DNA of 64,000 bases from assembly GCA_036702865.1 (NCBI GenBank), contig DATNQD010000059.1, forward strand, positions 124,001 to 188,000. Reading direction: 5' to 3'. A program made the position numbers and the translations under genes. Below are positions 17,672-26,653 of this stretch, one piece after another. The DNA is from Trichocoleus sp. (GTDB lineage: Bacteria > Cyanobacteriota > Cyanobacteriia > Elainellales > Elainellaceae). Numbering within the stretch: the stretch's first letter is position 1; each line of letters starts with the position of its first letter. The notes below the pieces were generated by a model. The model saw only the letters and a program-made list of their open reading frames with translations. It searched no databases and was not told where the DNA came from.

Positions 17672-18616
17672 ATGCAAGCCACGCCCCCTTCTGCGAACGC
17701 CCCTCATTTCAGCTTGCCGACCGATCTTTCGGTGCTGGCAACCCGTCAGATCAGGCAAGTTCGAGCCTTCACTGGTTCAATTCCACCTGGCAGTTTGATT
17801 TTGCTGTCGAGTTTTGCGATCCAAGTCGGGCTGGCTTTGTCGAAGTCCCTGTTTGACAGCTTGGGTGCGGTTGGTACGGTGTTTCTTTGTAAGGCATTTG
17901 GGGCAGTATTTTTGCTGCTGCTCTATCGCCCTACCCTACAGCGACAGACACCTCGAACCTGGGTTTTGCTGGGGCTGTTTGGGTCGGCAATGGCGATCGG
18001 CAACCTTGCTTTCTATGCTGCGATCGATCGCATTCCACTCGGTATTGCCTCAACACTAGAATTTATTGGGCCTCTAAGTGTGGCAGTGCTGGGGTCGCGG
18101 CGATGGCTCGATCTCCTCTGGGTGTTGCTGGCAGCGATCGGGGTGCTGCTGCTCGCTCCTTGGGGTGGTGGATCGCTGGACTGGTTGGGTGTTGCCTTGG
18201 CTCTCACGGCGGCACTCTGTTGGGCAAGTTACATTTTGCTCTCTGTTCCTGTGGGGCAGGCATTCGTAGGCGGGTCAGGTTTGGCGATCGGGTTGGGGAT
18301 TGCCAGTTTGTTGCTGTTGCCTGCGGGCGTAGCGGTGGGTGGTTCTGCCTTGCTGAAGCCGATTGTTTTGGGGGTTGGATTAGCGATCGCTGTACTGAAT
18401 ACGGTCTTGCCCTACTCTCTCGAATTTGCGGCGATGAAGCGAGTTCCGCCTCGGATTTTTGGGATTTTAGTGAGCATTGAACCTGCAATTGCGGCGCTTG
18501 TCGGGTTTCTGTTTTTGGGCGAACAACTGAACCCCCAGACGCTACTGGCGATCGTTTGTGTGACGGCAGCGGCGATCGGTGCGACCTGGTTTGGGCGACA
18601 AAATCCTCACGCTTGA
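17672..18616 (+). CDS. EamA/DMT-superfamily exporter (RhtA-like)
   Basis: 314 residues with about ten hydrophobic segments in two EamA repeats. The second repeat ends with MKRVPPRIFGILVSIEPAIAALVGFLFLGEQL, a sequence typical of the RhtA-like group that exports threonine, homoserine and related amino acids. The N-terminal 40 residues are soluble. It follows proS by 40 bases on the same strand and may be co-transcribed. Substrate cannot be told from sequence. Confidence 0.85.
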   Translation: MQATPPSANAPHFSLPTDLSVLATRQIRQVRAFTGSIPPGSLILLSSFAIQVGLALSKSLFDSLGAVGTVFLCKAFGAVFLLLLYRPTLQRQTPRTWVLLGLFGSAMAIGNLAFYAAIDRIPLGIASTLEFIGPLSVAVLGSRRWLDLLWVLLAAIGVLLLAPWGGGSLDWLGVALALTAALCWASYILLSVPVGQAFVGGSGLAIGLGIASLLLLPAGVAVGGSALLKPIVLGVGLAIAVLNTVLPYSLEFAAMKRVPPRIFGILVSIEPAIAALVGFLFLGEQLNPQTLLAIVCVTAAAIGATWFGRQNPHA

Positions 18617-18773
18617 GCACTTTACTAGGGGATCTTAAAACCAGAAGACCTTGGACAGTTTGGAACATAGCACTATGTAATGATATTGTCTTTCGCTATG
18701 CTCTATTGAGTGAGTTATCGTCACCTGTTGCATCCTGCTTGTACTAATTTCGTGCCAATTCATGGATGACAAT

Positions 18774-19895
18774 CTAACGACAACCAGAATTATTCACGGT
18801 TCCATCTAGCATTGTTGTGCCACAGTAGATCGCTGCTGCTAAATCTACTCCTTCCAACGTGACCTTACTCAGATCAACATGGCTGAAGTTTGCACCCTGG
18901 AGCTGCACATTTTTCAGCTTTGCGCCCCGAAGATCGGCTCTAGTCAGGTTTGCTCTTGTTAAATTCACATCCTTTAGCTCGGCATCTCGAAAGAGAGTAG
19001 CCCTTAGGTCTGCTCCTGTGAAATTGACATCATCCAAAATTGCCCCTTGAAACATTGCGCCTCTCAAGATCGCCTGCTGAAATCGCGCATGGCTTAGGAT
19101 CGAACGAGTCAGTCGAGCATTCTCCAGGTCTGCCTTACGAAGACGCGCTCCTTCCAGATTCGCACTCTCTAACCGAACCCCATCGGAAATCGCATTGTTC
19201 AAATTTGCTTCTTTTAAGTTGGCTCCTCGCAGGTTTGCCCCTCGTAAATTCGCTGCTTGTAAATCTGCGTTTTCCAGGTTTGCCATACTTAAATTCGCCC
19301 GCATTAGGCTAGTACTCTGAAGGTTGGCTTGCTGCAAATTTGCTTCCTGGAGATTCGCTTGCTGCAAGTTTGCTTCCTGGAGATTCGCTTGATTAAGTGT
19401 TGTTTGATGTAACACTGCTTTTTGCAAATTTACTCCTGCTAATTGAACCTGATTCAGGATCATTTGCTGCAAATTCGCTTGGCTAAAGTCCGCATCTTTT
19501 AAAGGAATAATAGAGCTATTTTTGTCTAATGTCGTTGGTTTTCCCAGTAAGTTTGCCTCAGCCAAAAATTGCAGAAGCAACCCTCTCCGCTGTCCATTCA
19601 GTTGTGGTAATGCAGTTATCGTTGCGGCTCTGGCAATTTCTATTGCTGCTGGTTGAGCAATGGCATTTTCTGTTTGCTGGAAGGATAAAGATCCAATTTG
19701 CTGAAAATAGCTGTTGAGTATGGTTTGTTGATACTGGCTGTTCCCTAAAGCAAGCTGCTGAAATGGAACGCGGCTAGCAATCAAAAAAACGATAACGACA
19801 GCAACAGCAGGAAGTAATAAGAGTAGAAAGCTCCAGATCTTTTGATTTCTCAGTGTGCTTTGTTTTAATCGATCGAGCCACAAAAATCTAGTCAT
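18774..19895 (-). CDS. Membrane-anchored pentapeptide-repeat protein
   Basis: 373 residues. An N-terminal membrane segment (about 20-42) is followed by a ~100-residue spacer and then about 40 pentapeptide units of the form A(N/D)LxX, for example ANLQQANLQEANLQ, running from about residue 130 to 355. Such repeats fold as a right-handed quadrilateral beta-helix. In cyanobacteria these proteins are abundant and mostly without assigned function. The tail carries two cysteines (IYCGTTMLDGTVNNSGCR), possibly a disulfide. DNA of the repeat array is itself quasi-repetitive with a 15-bp period. Confidence 0.9.
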   Translation of the reverse strand: MTRFLWLDRLKQSTLRNQKIWSFLLLLLPAVAVVIVFLIASRVPFQQLALGNSQYQQTILNSYFQQIGSLSFQQTENAIAQPAAIEIARAATITALPQLNGQRRGLLLQFLAEANLLGKPTTLDKNSSIIPLKDADFSQANLQQMILNQVQLAGVNLQKAVLHQTTLNQANLQEANLQQANLQEANLQQANLQSTSLMRANLSMANLENADLQAANLRGANLRGANLKEANLNNAISDGVRLESANLEGARLRKADLENARLTRSILSHARFQQAILRGAMFQGAILDDVNFTGADLRATLFRDAELKDVNLTRANLTRADLRGAKLKNVQLQGANFSHVDLSKVTLEGVDLAAAIYCGTTMLDGTVNNSGCR

Positions 19896-19937
19896 ATCAA
19901 AAGCTCTATTTTTGAAAAATCCCTAAAAATGATTGAT

Positions 19938-21350
19938 TTAAGAACCTGCAAATAGGGTAACAATTCTATCAGTCAGAATTGAATGTAGCTCAAATAGAAG
20001 AATACCTAGCGTTGCAAAATTGAAAAGCTCAAAGCATTTTATCTGAACATGATAGATAGAGATGGGTGGATTGCAGCGAGATTGGGTATGGATAATCGTT
20101 GCCAAAAAAAACATTAGCGGCATAAACAAAGCAAGCGTAAATCGATTGCCGCTTGCAACTGGAACATACCAGGCATAGATTAAGAGATAGACAAAGAAAT
20201 AAGACAAGCAAAATAGAATTAGAAATGGATAGCGCTTGACGATCGCTAAACTTTGTTGAAAATTCAGCAGAGAGAGAACTAGAGCAAACACAGCATAAAT
20301 AAGAACATATTTAAGGTATCCATAGGACTTATAAGCAACTAGAAGTACCTTTTTTATTCCTCTAATCGGTCGATCTAGTATTTGTTGAGCTGTATGCTCC
20401 TGTAAATATTTTTTAGCGCTCGGAATCTGTTGAGCTGGCATCTCAGGCCAACCTTTATTGTCTCCATGAAGCCGAGTTCCAGCTTCAGCTTCTTCCCAGG
20501 AGTCATACCAGATATAAAAATTGGAATTGACGTTGTAGAAAGGCTGCCCAAAAAAACGTTGACTCGTGCTGATATAGGGGTAAATGACACTCAAAAAAGC
20601 CAGAAAAACGAGAGCCAGGCTTAATAAATGAAGGGCAGTTTCCTGTTTAATTTGCCAAAACAAATGAAAGAGATTTTTGCTTAACGTTTGTGTTTTATCC
20701 TCATCGATTCTACTAAAGTTGAAATACAAAGAATAGATTTCTTTTGCAATAAAGAAAGCTGCAAAAATAAACAATCCTGGCATCACAGAGGCTTTCGTTA
20801 AGTGAGCAATGCCCAAAATTATTCCAGTTAAAATGCCAAACTGAAGCTCAGGCTTTTTCAGCATCTGATACATCAAAAGAAAAGCACAGAAATTGAGAAA
20901 ATAAAATAGTAATTCCGTTTGTACATAGCCAGCCTTAAAGATGAATACCGTGAAAGCTGTAATCAGCCATAAATTGACGGATAAGATAAACGGCAACCTC
21001 TTTCTGAATAGCCAAAACAAGCCTGGAAGTAGTGCCGCAGACAGAGCAATATTAAAGGCTTTACTGCGAATAAAAAACTGATTTTCTGTCAAGTCAGGGC
21101 TATAAATCAGGGAAAGCAGCATCGGATAAACAGGCATCCGATTGCGACCACCAACTATGTTATAGTCGGTTTCATACAAGTTTTTAGCGTAAGAAAGATA
21201 AGCAGCCTGATCTGAAGCATCCACGTCTAAATTAATAATTTTTGAATGCTCCAGAGCTCCATAGACATACAAAAAAATAAAGAGAGCAGCACAGCCAATA
21301 AAGCAAAAAGCTTTAATATTTCTAATATCTTTTAATTGAAAATTTTCCAT
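19938..21350 (-). CDS. GT39-like (PMT/ArnT type) membrane glycosyltransferase candidate
   Basis: 470 residues with about 11-12 hydrophobic segments. The first extracytoplasmic loop carries LDVDASDQAAYLSYAKNL followed by RNRMPVYPMLLSLIY, the Asp-containing loop and Pro-Tyr-rich region typical of GT-C membrane transferases that use polyprenyl-phosphate sugars. A large C-terminal loop includes LHGDNKGWPEMPAQ. The gene is clearly AT-richer than its neighbours, with many AAA/TTT runs, which may mean transfer. It sits 42 bases upstream of the pentapeptide gene on the same strand. Sugar and acceptor are unknown. Confidence 0.65.
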   Translation of the reverse strand: MENFQLKDIRNIKAFCFIGCAALFIFLYVYGALEHSKIINLDVDASDQAAYLSYAKNLYETDYNIVGGRNRMPVYPMLLSLIYSPDLTENQFFIRSKAFNIALSAALLPGLFWLFRKRLPFILSVNLWLITAFTVFIFKAGYVQTELLFYFLNFCAFLLMYQMLKKPELQFGILTGIILGIAHLTKASVMPGLFIFAAFFIAKEIYSLYFNFSRIDEDKTQTLSKNLFHLFWQIKQETALHLLSLALVFLAFLSVIYPYISTSQRFFGQPFYNVNSNFYIWYDSWEEAEAGTRLHGDNKGWPEMPAQQIPSAKKYLQEHTAQQILDRPIRGIKKVLLVAYKSYGYLKYVLIYAVFALVLSLLNFQQSLAIVKRYPFLILFCLSYFFVYLLIYAWYVPVASGNRFTLALFMPLMFFLATIIHTQSRCNPPISIYHVQIKCFELFNFATLGILLFELHSILTDRIVTLFAGS

Positions 21351-21538
21351 TTTAACGGGTAATTAATGGATTAGTTTTTATCGTCGATGGCTCTGTCAAA
21401 CCCGGCTATTTCTTATCCTGATAGAGCCTTATGCCGAAAGCGCGATCGCCCAGAATGAATGGAAGCCTAATTGCTTAACCGGATGTGCAATACCAGATAT
21501 GCAATATAGTGTAGTCGGCTCTTTCAAGATTGGCGATT

Positions 21539-22324
21539 ATGGAATTCTTCACTATCCTGCTCTCGGCGCTGCTGGGCATCCTCTCTCCGGGTGGCGTAAT
21601 TGCTGATTCGATCGCTGCGAGTGCCATTCGCAACCAGTTCGATCACATTGAAGATCTGGCAGTCCGCATTGATAGTACACCAAGCTATCAACTTGCGCGA
21701 GGTCGAGCCGATCGTGTTCGGATTTCTGGCAAAGGAGTTTACCCGATTCCTGGAATTCGGATCGATACGGTGGAGCTAGAAACAGACCCGATCGCGGTTA
21801 ACCTCAATGATTTCAGTGAACTAAAACAGCCAATTCAGGCAGGGGTGCGGCTGGTGCTGACTCAGGCGGATTTAAACCAGGCATTACAGTCCGAGGTCGT
21901 GGCAAACAAACTACGGGACTTGAGCTTAGATTTTTTGGGTGGAGCAACAGCCCAGCAGCTACAGCGATATGACGTTGTGAACCCGCAGGTTGAATTTTTG
22001 GCAAACGATCGCGTTCGATTTCAGGTCAGCTTGAAAGAGCAGCAGACGGGCGATCAGGTAGCGATTACAGGAGAAACAGGTTTAGCGATCGCTTCTGGAA
22101 AACAGCTTGAGCTTGTAAATCCAGACGTTCGCATTAATGATGAGTCTTTGCCCCCAGAACTGGTAGCGCTCCTGTTTGGCGGAATTAGCCAGAAGATCGA
22201 TCTCTCAAATTTGCAAGCATCTGGGATTACGGCGCGAGTCTTAGACTTTAGACTGACAGACGATCGGCTTTCTGTCGCGGCATTTGTACGAGTCGAACCT
22301 GGATTCAAACTTTCTGGAAACTAG
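21539..22324 (+). CDS. LmeA-like (DUF2993) lipid-binding domain protein
   Basis: The ATG at 21539 gives 261 residues; a TTG three codons earlier is also open. A hydrophobic N-terminus (FFTILLSALLGILSPGGVIA) is followed by DSIAASAIRNQFDHIEDLAVRIDSTPSYQLARGRADRVRISGKGVY, the DUF2993 opening typical of cyanobacterial members. The fold is thought to bind phospholipid and to act at the membrane surface. The C-terminus ends with RLSVAAFVRV. It is followed 44 bases later by the GerMN gene, likely in one transcript. Confidence 0.85.
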   Translation: MEFFTILLSALLGILSPGGVIADSIAASAIRNQFDHIEDLAVRIDSTPSYQLARGRADRVRISGKGVYPIPGIRIDTVELETDPIAVNLNDFSELKQPIQAGVRLVLTQADLNQALQSEVVANKLRDLSLDFLGGATAQQLQRYDVVNPQVEFLANDRVRFQVSLKEQQTGDQVAITGETGLAIASGKQLELVNPDVRINDESLPPELVALLFGGISQKIDLSNLQASGITARVLDFRLTDDRLSVAAFVRVEPGFKLSGN

Positions 22325-22368
22325 CCAATTGCGCTTGTAGTCTCTAGCCCGCATAGGAGGATATCCCA

Positions 22369-23013
22369 ATGCAAGACCAAGAACCACTTCAATCCGCATC
22401 CCTCATCCAAAGATCTCGCAGGCGATCGAGCATCATTGCTGGGCTTTCAGCCGTCGTTCTGTTGGTTGGGAGTGGCACTGCCTGGATAACCTGGAAATCG
22501 CATAACAATCAGCAAGCTACTCCGCCCAATCCTGCTGTTTCTACACAGCCTACTGCCTCGCCTGAGGTTAGCCCAGTTCCCAATCAACAAACGATTCAAG
22601 TTTATTGGCTGAAAAGTGCTGGTGAAAAGATTGAACTCGTTCCATCTCCGGTTACGGTAAGTGCAGCTGAGCAGCCCGATACCACGCTCAAAGCCGCGTT
22701 TGCAGAAATGCTCAAAGGCTCCAGCAGCCTTGACCTGACTTCGACGATTCCGGCAGGCACAAAGCTATTAGGCCTGGAAACCAAACCAGATGGCATTCAT
22801 GTCGATCTATCACAGGAATTTACGTCGGGCGGCGGCAGTACCTCAATGCAGGGCAGAGTCGGGCAGGTTATCTATACCGCAACAACGATCGACCCAAATG
22901 CAAAAGTTTGGCTTTCGGTGGAAGGAAAACCTTTAGAAGTTCTGGGCGGCGAAGGCATCATCATTGACCAGCCCACAACTCGCGAAGACTTCCAGAAGAA
23001 CTTTACTTTATAG
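22369..23013 (+). CDS. GerMN-domain protein, membrane-anchored
   Basis: 214 residues. One transmembrane segment at about 24-44 (IIAGLSAVVLLVGSGTAWI), a Pro/Thr-rich linker, then a GerMN domain from about 78: VYWLKSAGEKIELVPSPV, LKAAFAEMLKGSS, IPAGTKLLGLETKPDGIHVDLSQEF, and QVIYTATTIDPNAKVWLSVEG. GerMN domains occur in spore germination protein GerM and in many cyanobacterial envelope proteins of unknown role. AGGAGG lies 8 bases upstream of the ATG. Confidence 0.9.
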   Translation: MQDQEPLQSASLIQRSRRRSSIIAGLSAVVLLVGSGTAWITWKSHNNQQATPPNPAVSTQPTASPEVSPVPNQQTIQVYWLKSAGEKIELVPSPVTVSAAEQPDTTLKAAFAEMLKGSSSLDLTSTIPAGTKLLGLETKPDGIHVDLSQEFTSGGGSTSMQGRVGQVIYTATTIDPNAKVWLSVEGKPLEVLGGEGIIIDQPTTREDFQKNFTL

Positions 23014-23113
23014 AAAACTAGAGGTGATGGGCATAGAGGGAATGGACGGCAGGGAGCGAATTCCAGGAGCAAGAATTAACTCAGTTCCAAATATGCCCTT
23101 CCTGCATCCTGCG

Positions 23114-23470
23114 CTACTGCCGGGTAGAAGAGAGGCTAAACGATCGAAAATGCTGCGCTTGCTGCTCAATCCGGGAGGCAAGACGATCGCAGACGAGGTT
23201 ACATAACTCGAAAGTCAGTTCGTCTGCGACGCTGTAGTAAGCGGAAGTACCTTCACTACGACGATTAAGGATGCCCGCCTGGAGCATGACCTTCAGGTGT
23301 TTAGACACGTTTGCCTGACTGGTTGATGTCGCTTCAACCAAATCTTGAACACATTTTTCGCCGTCTCGCAGCAAGTTGAGAATGCGAAGCCGCATCGGTT
23401 CACTCAAAACACTGAAGTAGTCAGCGACCTGCTGCACAACTTCTGGCGGTACAGATTCTGCCGAGTTCAT
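23114..23470 (-). CDS. ArsR-family winged-helix repressor
   Basis: 118 residues. The winged helix spans about 18-85: SEPMRLRILNLLRDGEKCVQDLVEA, recognition helix TSQANVSKHLKVM and wing NRRSEGTSAYYSV. Cys40 sits where metal-sensing ArsR proteins have the ELCxCD motif, but the second cysteine is Gln42. Two further cysteines, Cys90 and Cys94, lie in the C-terminal helix. This Cys pattern (one near helix 3, others in helix 5) resembles thiol or persulfide sensors of the SqrR/BigR type; that link is inference. It is 91 bases downstream of the Get3-like gene on the same strand. Confidence 0.88.
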   Translation of the reverse strand: MNSAESVPPEVVQQVADYFSVLSEPMRLRILNLLRDGEKCVQDLVEATSTSQANVSKHLKVMLQAGILNRRSEGTSAYYSVADELTFELCNLVCDRLASRIEQQAQHFRSFSLSSTRQ

Positions 23471-23561
23471 GCAATCTTACCCCAAAATTGTTGATCCCCA
23501 AATTCTAGCACTCGACCCATCTATACCAATGGAGTAATCATACAGGGGAGCGGATCAAGGC

Positions 23562-24749
23562 TCAAGCCTTTGGAGCAGAAGCAAAGCGAATCTTTAAGTA
23601 ATCCTCTTCCATCTTGGCTCCGGCGGGCTGTAGGGCAGCTAAGGCTTGGGGTAAAACGAGGTTGCGGCGGTGATTGCCAATGCGAATGTTCAGTTCATCC
23701 CCCGTCTTGCTAAGTTCAACCTTGCTCTTGGGAATTCCGGGCAAATAGACTTCCAGGCTGTACTGGTTTTGCTCCTGCACCACGCGCAGTGTTGTCTCTT
23801 TGTAGTAAACCTGTGCTGGGTCTTCGTCAGCATATAGGGTTTCTTTGAGGCGATCGAGCGCCGCCATGCCACACATCTCTTCTGAAAACAAAGGCACTTC
23901 TTTCACAGGCAATGGACGGAAGTTGTCGTGAATCTCCTGCCGATACTGCTGCTGATTTTCCTTCCAGCGCTGGAAGAAGGGGTCAGTGACCTCATCGGGG
24001 ATAATGCGGTTTGCGATCACTAAATCAGTCGCCACATTATAAAGGCTGAGATAAGCATGGGCACGCAGGGATTCTTTGATCACCATTTTTTCGGGATTGG
24101 TGACTAGCCTCACTGAAGTTTGGGCGTTGTCCGTCAGGACTTTTTCCAGCGCCTCGATCTGCTCATAGAACTCATAAGGCGCATCCATCACCTGCTTATC
24201 GGGCAAAGAAAATCCGGCGATCGGGCGAAAAATTGGCTCTACGAGTGGACGCAGCACTGCCGAGACTGCCTGTAGCGGCTTATAAAAGCGACGCATATAC
24301 CAGCCTGCGACTTCAGGTAAGCTCAAAAGCCGTAAAGCCGTTCCGGTGGGGGCAGAGTCAATAATCAGCACGTCAAATTCGCCTTCGTCATAGTGGCGTT
24401 TCATGCGCACCAAACTAAAAATCTCATCCATTCCCGGCAAAATTGCCAGCTCTTCAGCTTCTACGCCTTCCAATCCCCGTGCTTGAAGCACCTGAGTAAT
24501 GTATCGCTTGACTGCGCCCCAGTTCCCCTCTAGCTCCATCAGCGCATCGAGTTCGGCTCCCCAAAGATTCGGGCGGACTTGCCGAGGAGCATGTTCTAGC
24601 TCCATATCAAAACTATCTGCCAGGGAATGAGCCGGATCAGTACTCAGCACCAGCGTTTTATAGCCCAACTCAGCGCAGCGCAAGCCCGTTGCTGCCGCTA
24701 CAGAAGTTTTGCCTACGCCTCCTTTACCCGTCATCAAAATTACGCGCAT
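23562..24749 (-). CDS. Get3/ArsA-family ATPase with C-terminal alpha-crystallin domain (Get3d type)
   Basis: 395 residues. Deviant Walker [10 protein letters not shown] (8-16), switch [11 protein letters not shown], switch II-like [19 protein letters not shown], and an A-loop near [15 protein letters not shown]. Residues about 310-392 form an HSP20-like beta-sandwich ([33 protein letters not shown]). The combination matches the Get3d group of cyanobacteria and chloroplasts, distinct from eukaryotic Get3 that targets tail-anchored proteins and from arsenite pump ArsA. No arsB or arsC is present, so an arsenic role is not supported. Client proteins are unknown. Confidence 0.9.
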   Translation of the reverse strand: MRVILMTGKGGVGKTSVAAATGLRCAELGYKTLVLSTDPAHSLADSFDMELEHAPRQVRPNLWGAELDALMELEGNWGAVKRYITQVLQARGLEGVEAEELAILPGMDEIFSLVRMKRHYDEGEFDVLIIDSAPTGTALRLLSLPEVAGWYMRRFYKPLQAVSAVLRPLVEPIFRPIAGFSLPDKQVMDAPYEFYEQIEALEKVLTDNAQTSVRLVTNPEKMVIKESLRAHAYLSLYNVATDLVIANRIIPDEVTDPFFQRWKENQQQYRQEIHDNFRPLPVKEVPLFSEEMCGMAALDRLKETLYADEDPAQVYYKETTLRVVQEQNQYSLEVYLPGIPKSKVELSKTGDELNIRIGNHRRNLVLPQALAALQPAGAKMEEDYLKIRFASAPKA

Positions 24750-24790
24750 GAATGACTTACCTTTCCTGAGAAACCGTTATATTCCTTTAC

Positions 24791-25294
24791 CTACTGTATC
24801 GGTTTTTTAAAGTGTTGCCTCAGCACCTCCCATCGAGAACAGTGCCAGTAGTCGATGTGAGAGATGATTTTTTCTTGCTGGTTCAGAGTCAGGTCGCTCC
24901 AACCGTCGATCGCAATCCGAGGTTGCCAGGGCAGGGGGGTTGTCCAGCTTAAAGTCCAGTCGGTGCGGATCTGGCGATCGGTGCGTTGGATGTGGTGCAG
25001 GTCGAGCTTGGGATCGCGGAACCAGGTTTGGATGAAGCGGATGTTCTGCTGATATCGATCGCAACCGCGAAACTCAGTGATTGGATCTTTGAAGTACACG
25101 TCTTCCGCATAGATGCTGTAGGTCTGATTTTGGGGAAAGTTGCGATAGTCGTCTTGGAGGACTGCCAAAATATCCATAAAGGCTGCGAGGGATTCTGCTT
25201 GAAGGGAAAGCGTTGTGAACAGGGAACTCTGTATTTTGACTGTTGGCGTTGATTTTGAAAATTCGTTAGAGTCCAAATAAGGAGCAGGGAACAC
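24791..25294 (-). CDS. DUF2358 family protein
   Basis: A GTG at 25294 gives 167 residues; an internal ATG at 25177 would give 128 residues starting MDILAVLQDDYRNF. Family motifs are YSIYAEDVYFKDPITEFRGCDRYQQNIRFIQTWF and SHIDYWHCSRWEVLRQHF near the end, both typical of cyanobacterial and plant DUF2358 proteins with an NTF2-like fold. Function is unknown. It lies 41 bases upstream of the Get3-like gene on the same strand. Confidence 0.82.
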   Translation of the reverse strand: MFPAPYLDSNEFSKSTPTVKIQSSLFTTLSLQAESLAAFMDILAVLQDDYRNFPQNQTYSIYAEDVYFKDPITEFRGCDRYQQNIRFIQTWFRDPKLDLHHIQRTDRQIRTDWTLSWTTPLPWQPRIAIDGWSDLTLNQQEKIISHIDYWHCSRWEVLRQHFKKPIQ

Positions 25295-25425
25295 TGGAGA
25301 AGGGTCGTCAGGCTTTATTTAAGATTGCGCTGGCTGCCATCAAAAGCATGTCCCTCGATCGGCTACGAAGTCGGTTCATGAGTCGTCGTTAATCCCCATT
25401 TAGTCCTAGGAAACTCTTCATATTT

Positions 25426-25734
25426 ATGCCTTCTAATCTACCGCTCCCGAATAATCACCCTGTGGAACCTACCCCAATTTTTGCCCAAAAAGTTATAGAA
25501 CGCTGCCACATTATTTTGCCCGACACCCCCAAACCAACCAGCGCAGTTTTCTATGATGGGAATTACTATGCCTTCGTCAAATGTTTTCCAACCGTGGAGG
25601 CAGCTCGGCAAAAAGCAGAATTGATGACCCAACGCGGTAACACAGTTATCCTGACAAGAATACCGAAAGGTTTGGTACTGTGGGTACTTGAGCATGATGC
25701 TCGACCCGTTGAACGCTCATCTGCTCTAGCGTGA
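25426..25734 (+). CDS. Small conserved hypothetical protein
   Basis: 102 residues with an ATG start. After a Pro-rich N-terminus there is a compact alpha/beta-like domain: CHIILPDTPKPTSAVFYDGNYYAFVKCF, helix TVEAARQKAELMTQRG, and strand NTVILTRIPKGLVLWVLE. No signal peptide, no membrane segment and no known catalytic motif. I cannot name the family. The next gene starts 30 bases downstream in the same direction. Confidence 0.7.
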   Translation: MPSNLPLPNNHPVEPTPIFAQKVIERCHIILPDTPKPTSAVFYDGNYYAFVKCFPTVEAARQKAELMTQRGNTVILTRIPKGLVLWVLEHDARPVERSSALA

Positions 25735-25764
25735 GCATGAAATGAACTGAGAGAGAGTGCGATC

Positions 25765-26028
25765 GTGAGTTCCAAACGTCTGCCCAATACCACTGCTTAC
25801 GTCCGGATCACGCAACAGTCCTGGCAGCAAGGCAAAATTGAAGGCGAAGTGAGAGCTAACCATTATGAATGGCAATTCCAATGGCGATTTAAGCAAGGTG
25901 TACTCTCGGTCGAACCCTCTCTCGGACGTGCCCTCATTAAAGAACCCTTGACTCGGTTCCTAGAACGCTGTGACTATCAGCTTGAGCCGGGGGGCGACTA
26001 TTCGTTTACGATTCGGGGAGAGATTTAG
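25765..26028 (+). CDS. DUF3146 family protein
   Basis: 87 residues from a GTG start with GAGAGAG upstream. The sequence TAYVRITQQSWQQGKIEGEVRANHYEWQFQWRF followed by LSVEPSLGRALIKEPL and the ending LEPGGDYSFTIRGEI is characteristic of cyanobacterial DUF3146. Small beta-rich cytosolic protein of unknown function, probably co-transcribed with the preceding small gene. Confidence 0.88.
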   Translation: MSSKRLPNTTAYVRITQQSWQQGKIEGEVRANHYEWQFQWRFKQGVLSVEPSLGRALIKEPLTRFLERCDYQLEPGGDYSFTIRGEI

Positions 26029-26071
26029 AGAATGGCTGGTAAGGGACAGAGAACAGTCTGAGTTATCCCGA

Positions 26072-26515
26072 TTACCGCTCCCCGCCACTGAGCCGCTCTA
26101 GATATCGCTCGATCAGCAGAATAGCGACAATATCATCGATCGGACGGGGAACCGTGCGAATTCCTTGAGGGAGTAGGCGAGTTAAACCACTAGGAGGATA
26201 CATCTGCCAGTATCGATCGCGTGCTTGAAGGGTGCTAAATCGTTCGTCCACCATGACAGTGCGTGGGGGGTCTGGCAGCTCCAGCGCGAGTTTTTGTTTC
26301 CAGTCTTTGGCACTGGTTTGGTCGCCCATAACAAGCATCGTGATGGGAAACTGTTGACGTAGCGTTTGAATGGTGGAGATCGCCTCGCTTGAGGAAATGA
26401 CTTCGTGATAGTAGAGCGTGCGATCGAGTCCGACAATCGCAATGCCGCACTTTTGCCGACCGGGATCAAAGCCAAGAATAACGGGCTGGTTTGGGGTGGT
26501 GGAAGGGGATTGCAT
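26072..26515 (-). CDS. YqgF/RuvX-like RNase H-fold nuclease
   Basis: The ATG at 26513-26515 gives 147 residues; an upstream TTG would add eight. The RNase H-fold signature is present: first acidic strand ILGFDPGRQKCGIAIV, VDERFSTLQARDRYW with the conserved Glu, and the last motif RPIDDIVAILLIERYL with Asp. These proteins process the 5' end of 16S rRNA or were once thought to resolve Holliday junctions. This is the more divergent of the cyanobacterial YqgF-like types. It lies just downstream of the DUF3084 gene on the same strand, a pairing I recall as common in cyanobacteria. Confidence 0.8.
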   Translation of the reverse strand: MQSPSTTPNQPVILGFDPGRQKCGIAIVGLDRTLYYHEVISSSEAISTIQTLRQQFPITMLVMGDQTSAKDWKQKLALELPDPPRTVMVDERFSTLQARDRYWQMYPPSGLTRLLPQGIRTVPRPIDDIVAILLIERYLERLSGGER

Positions 26516-26653
26516 GGAACTGTGCCAGGAGCGATGCAACGAAGTCTAACCGCCTCTAGACTGTAGACGATAGATTGGGGGTTAAACAATCTCCTTACAG
26601 CACAAAGTTTTACTGCAAAGTTTTACCGATGCCAGGAATTGCAGGTAGAGATG

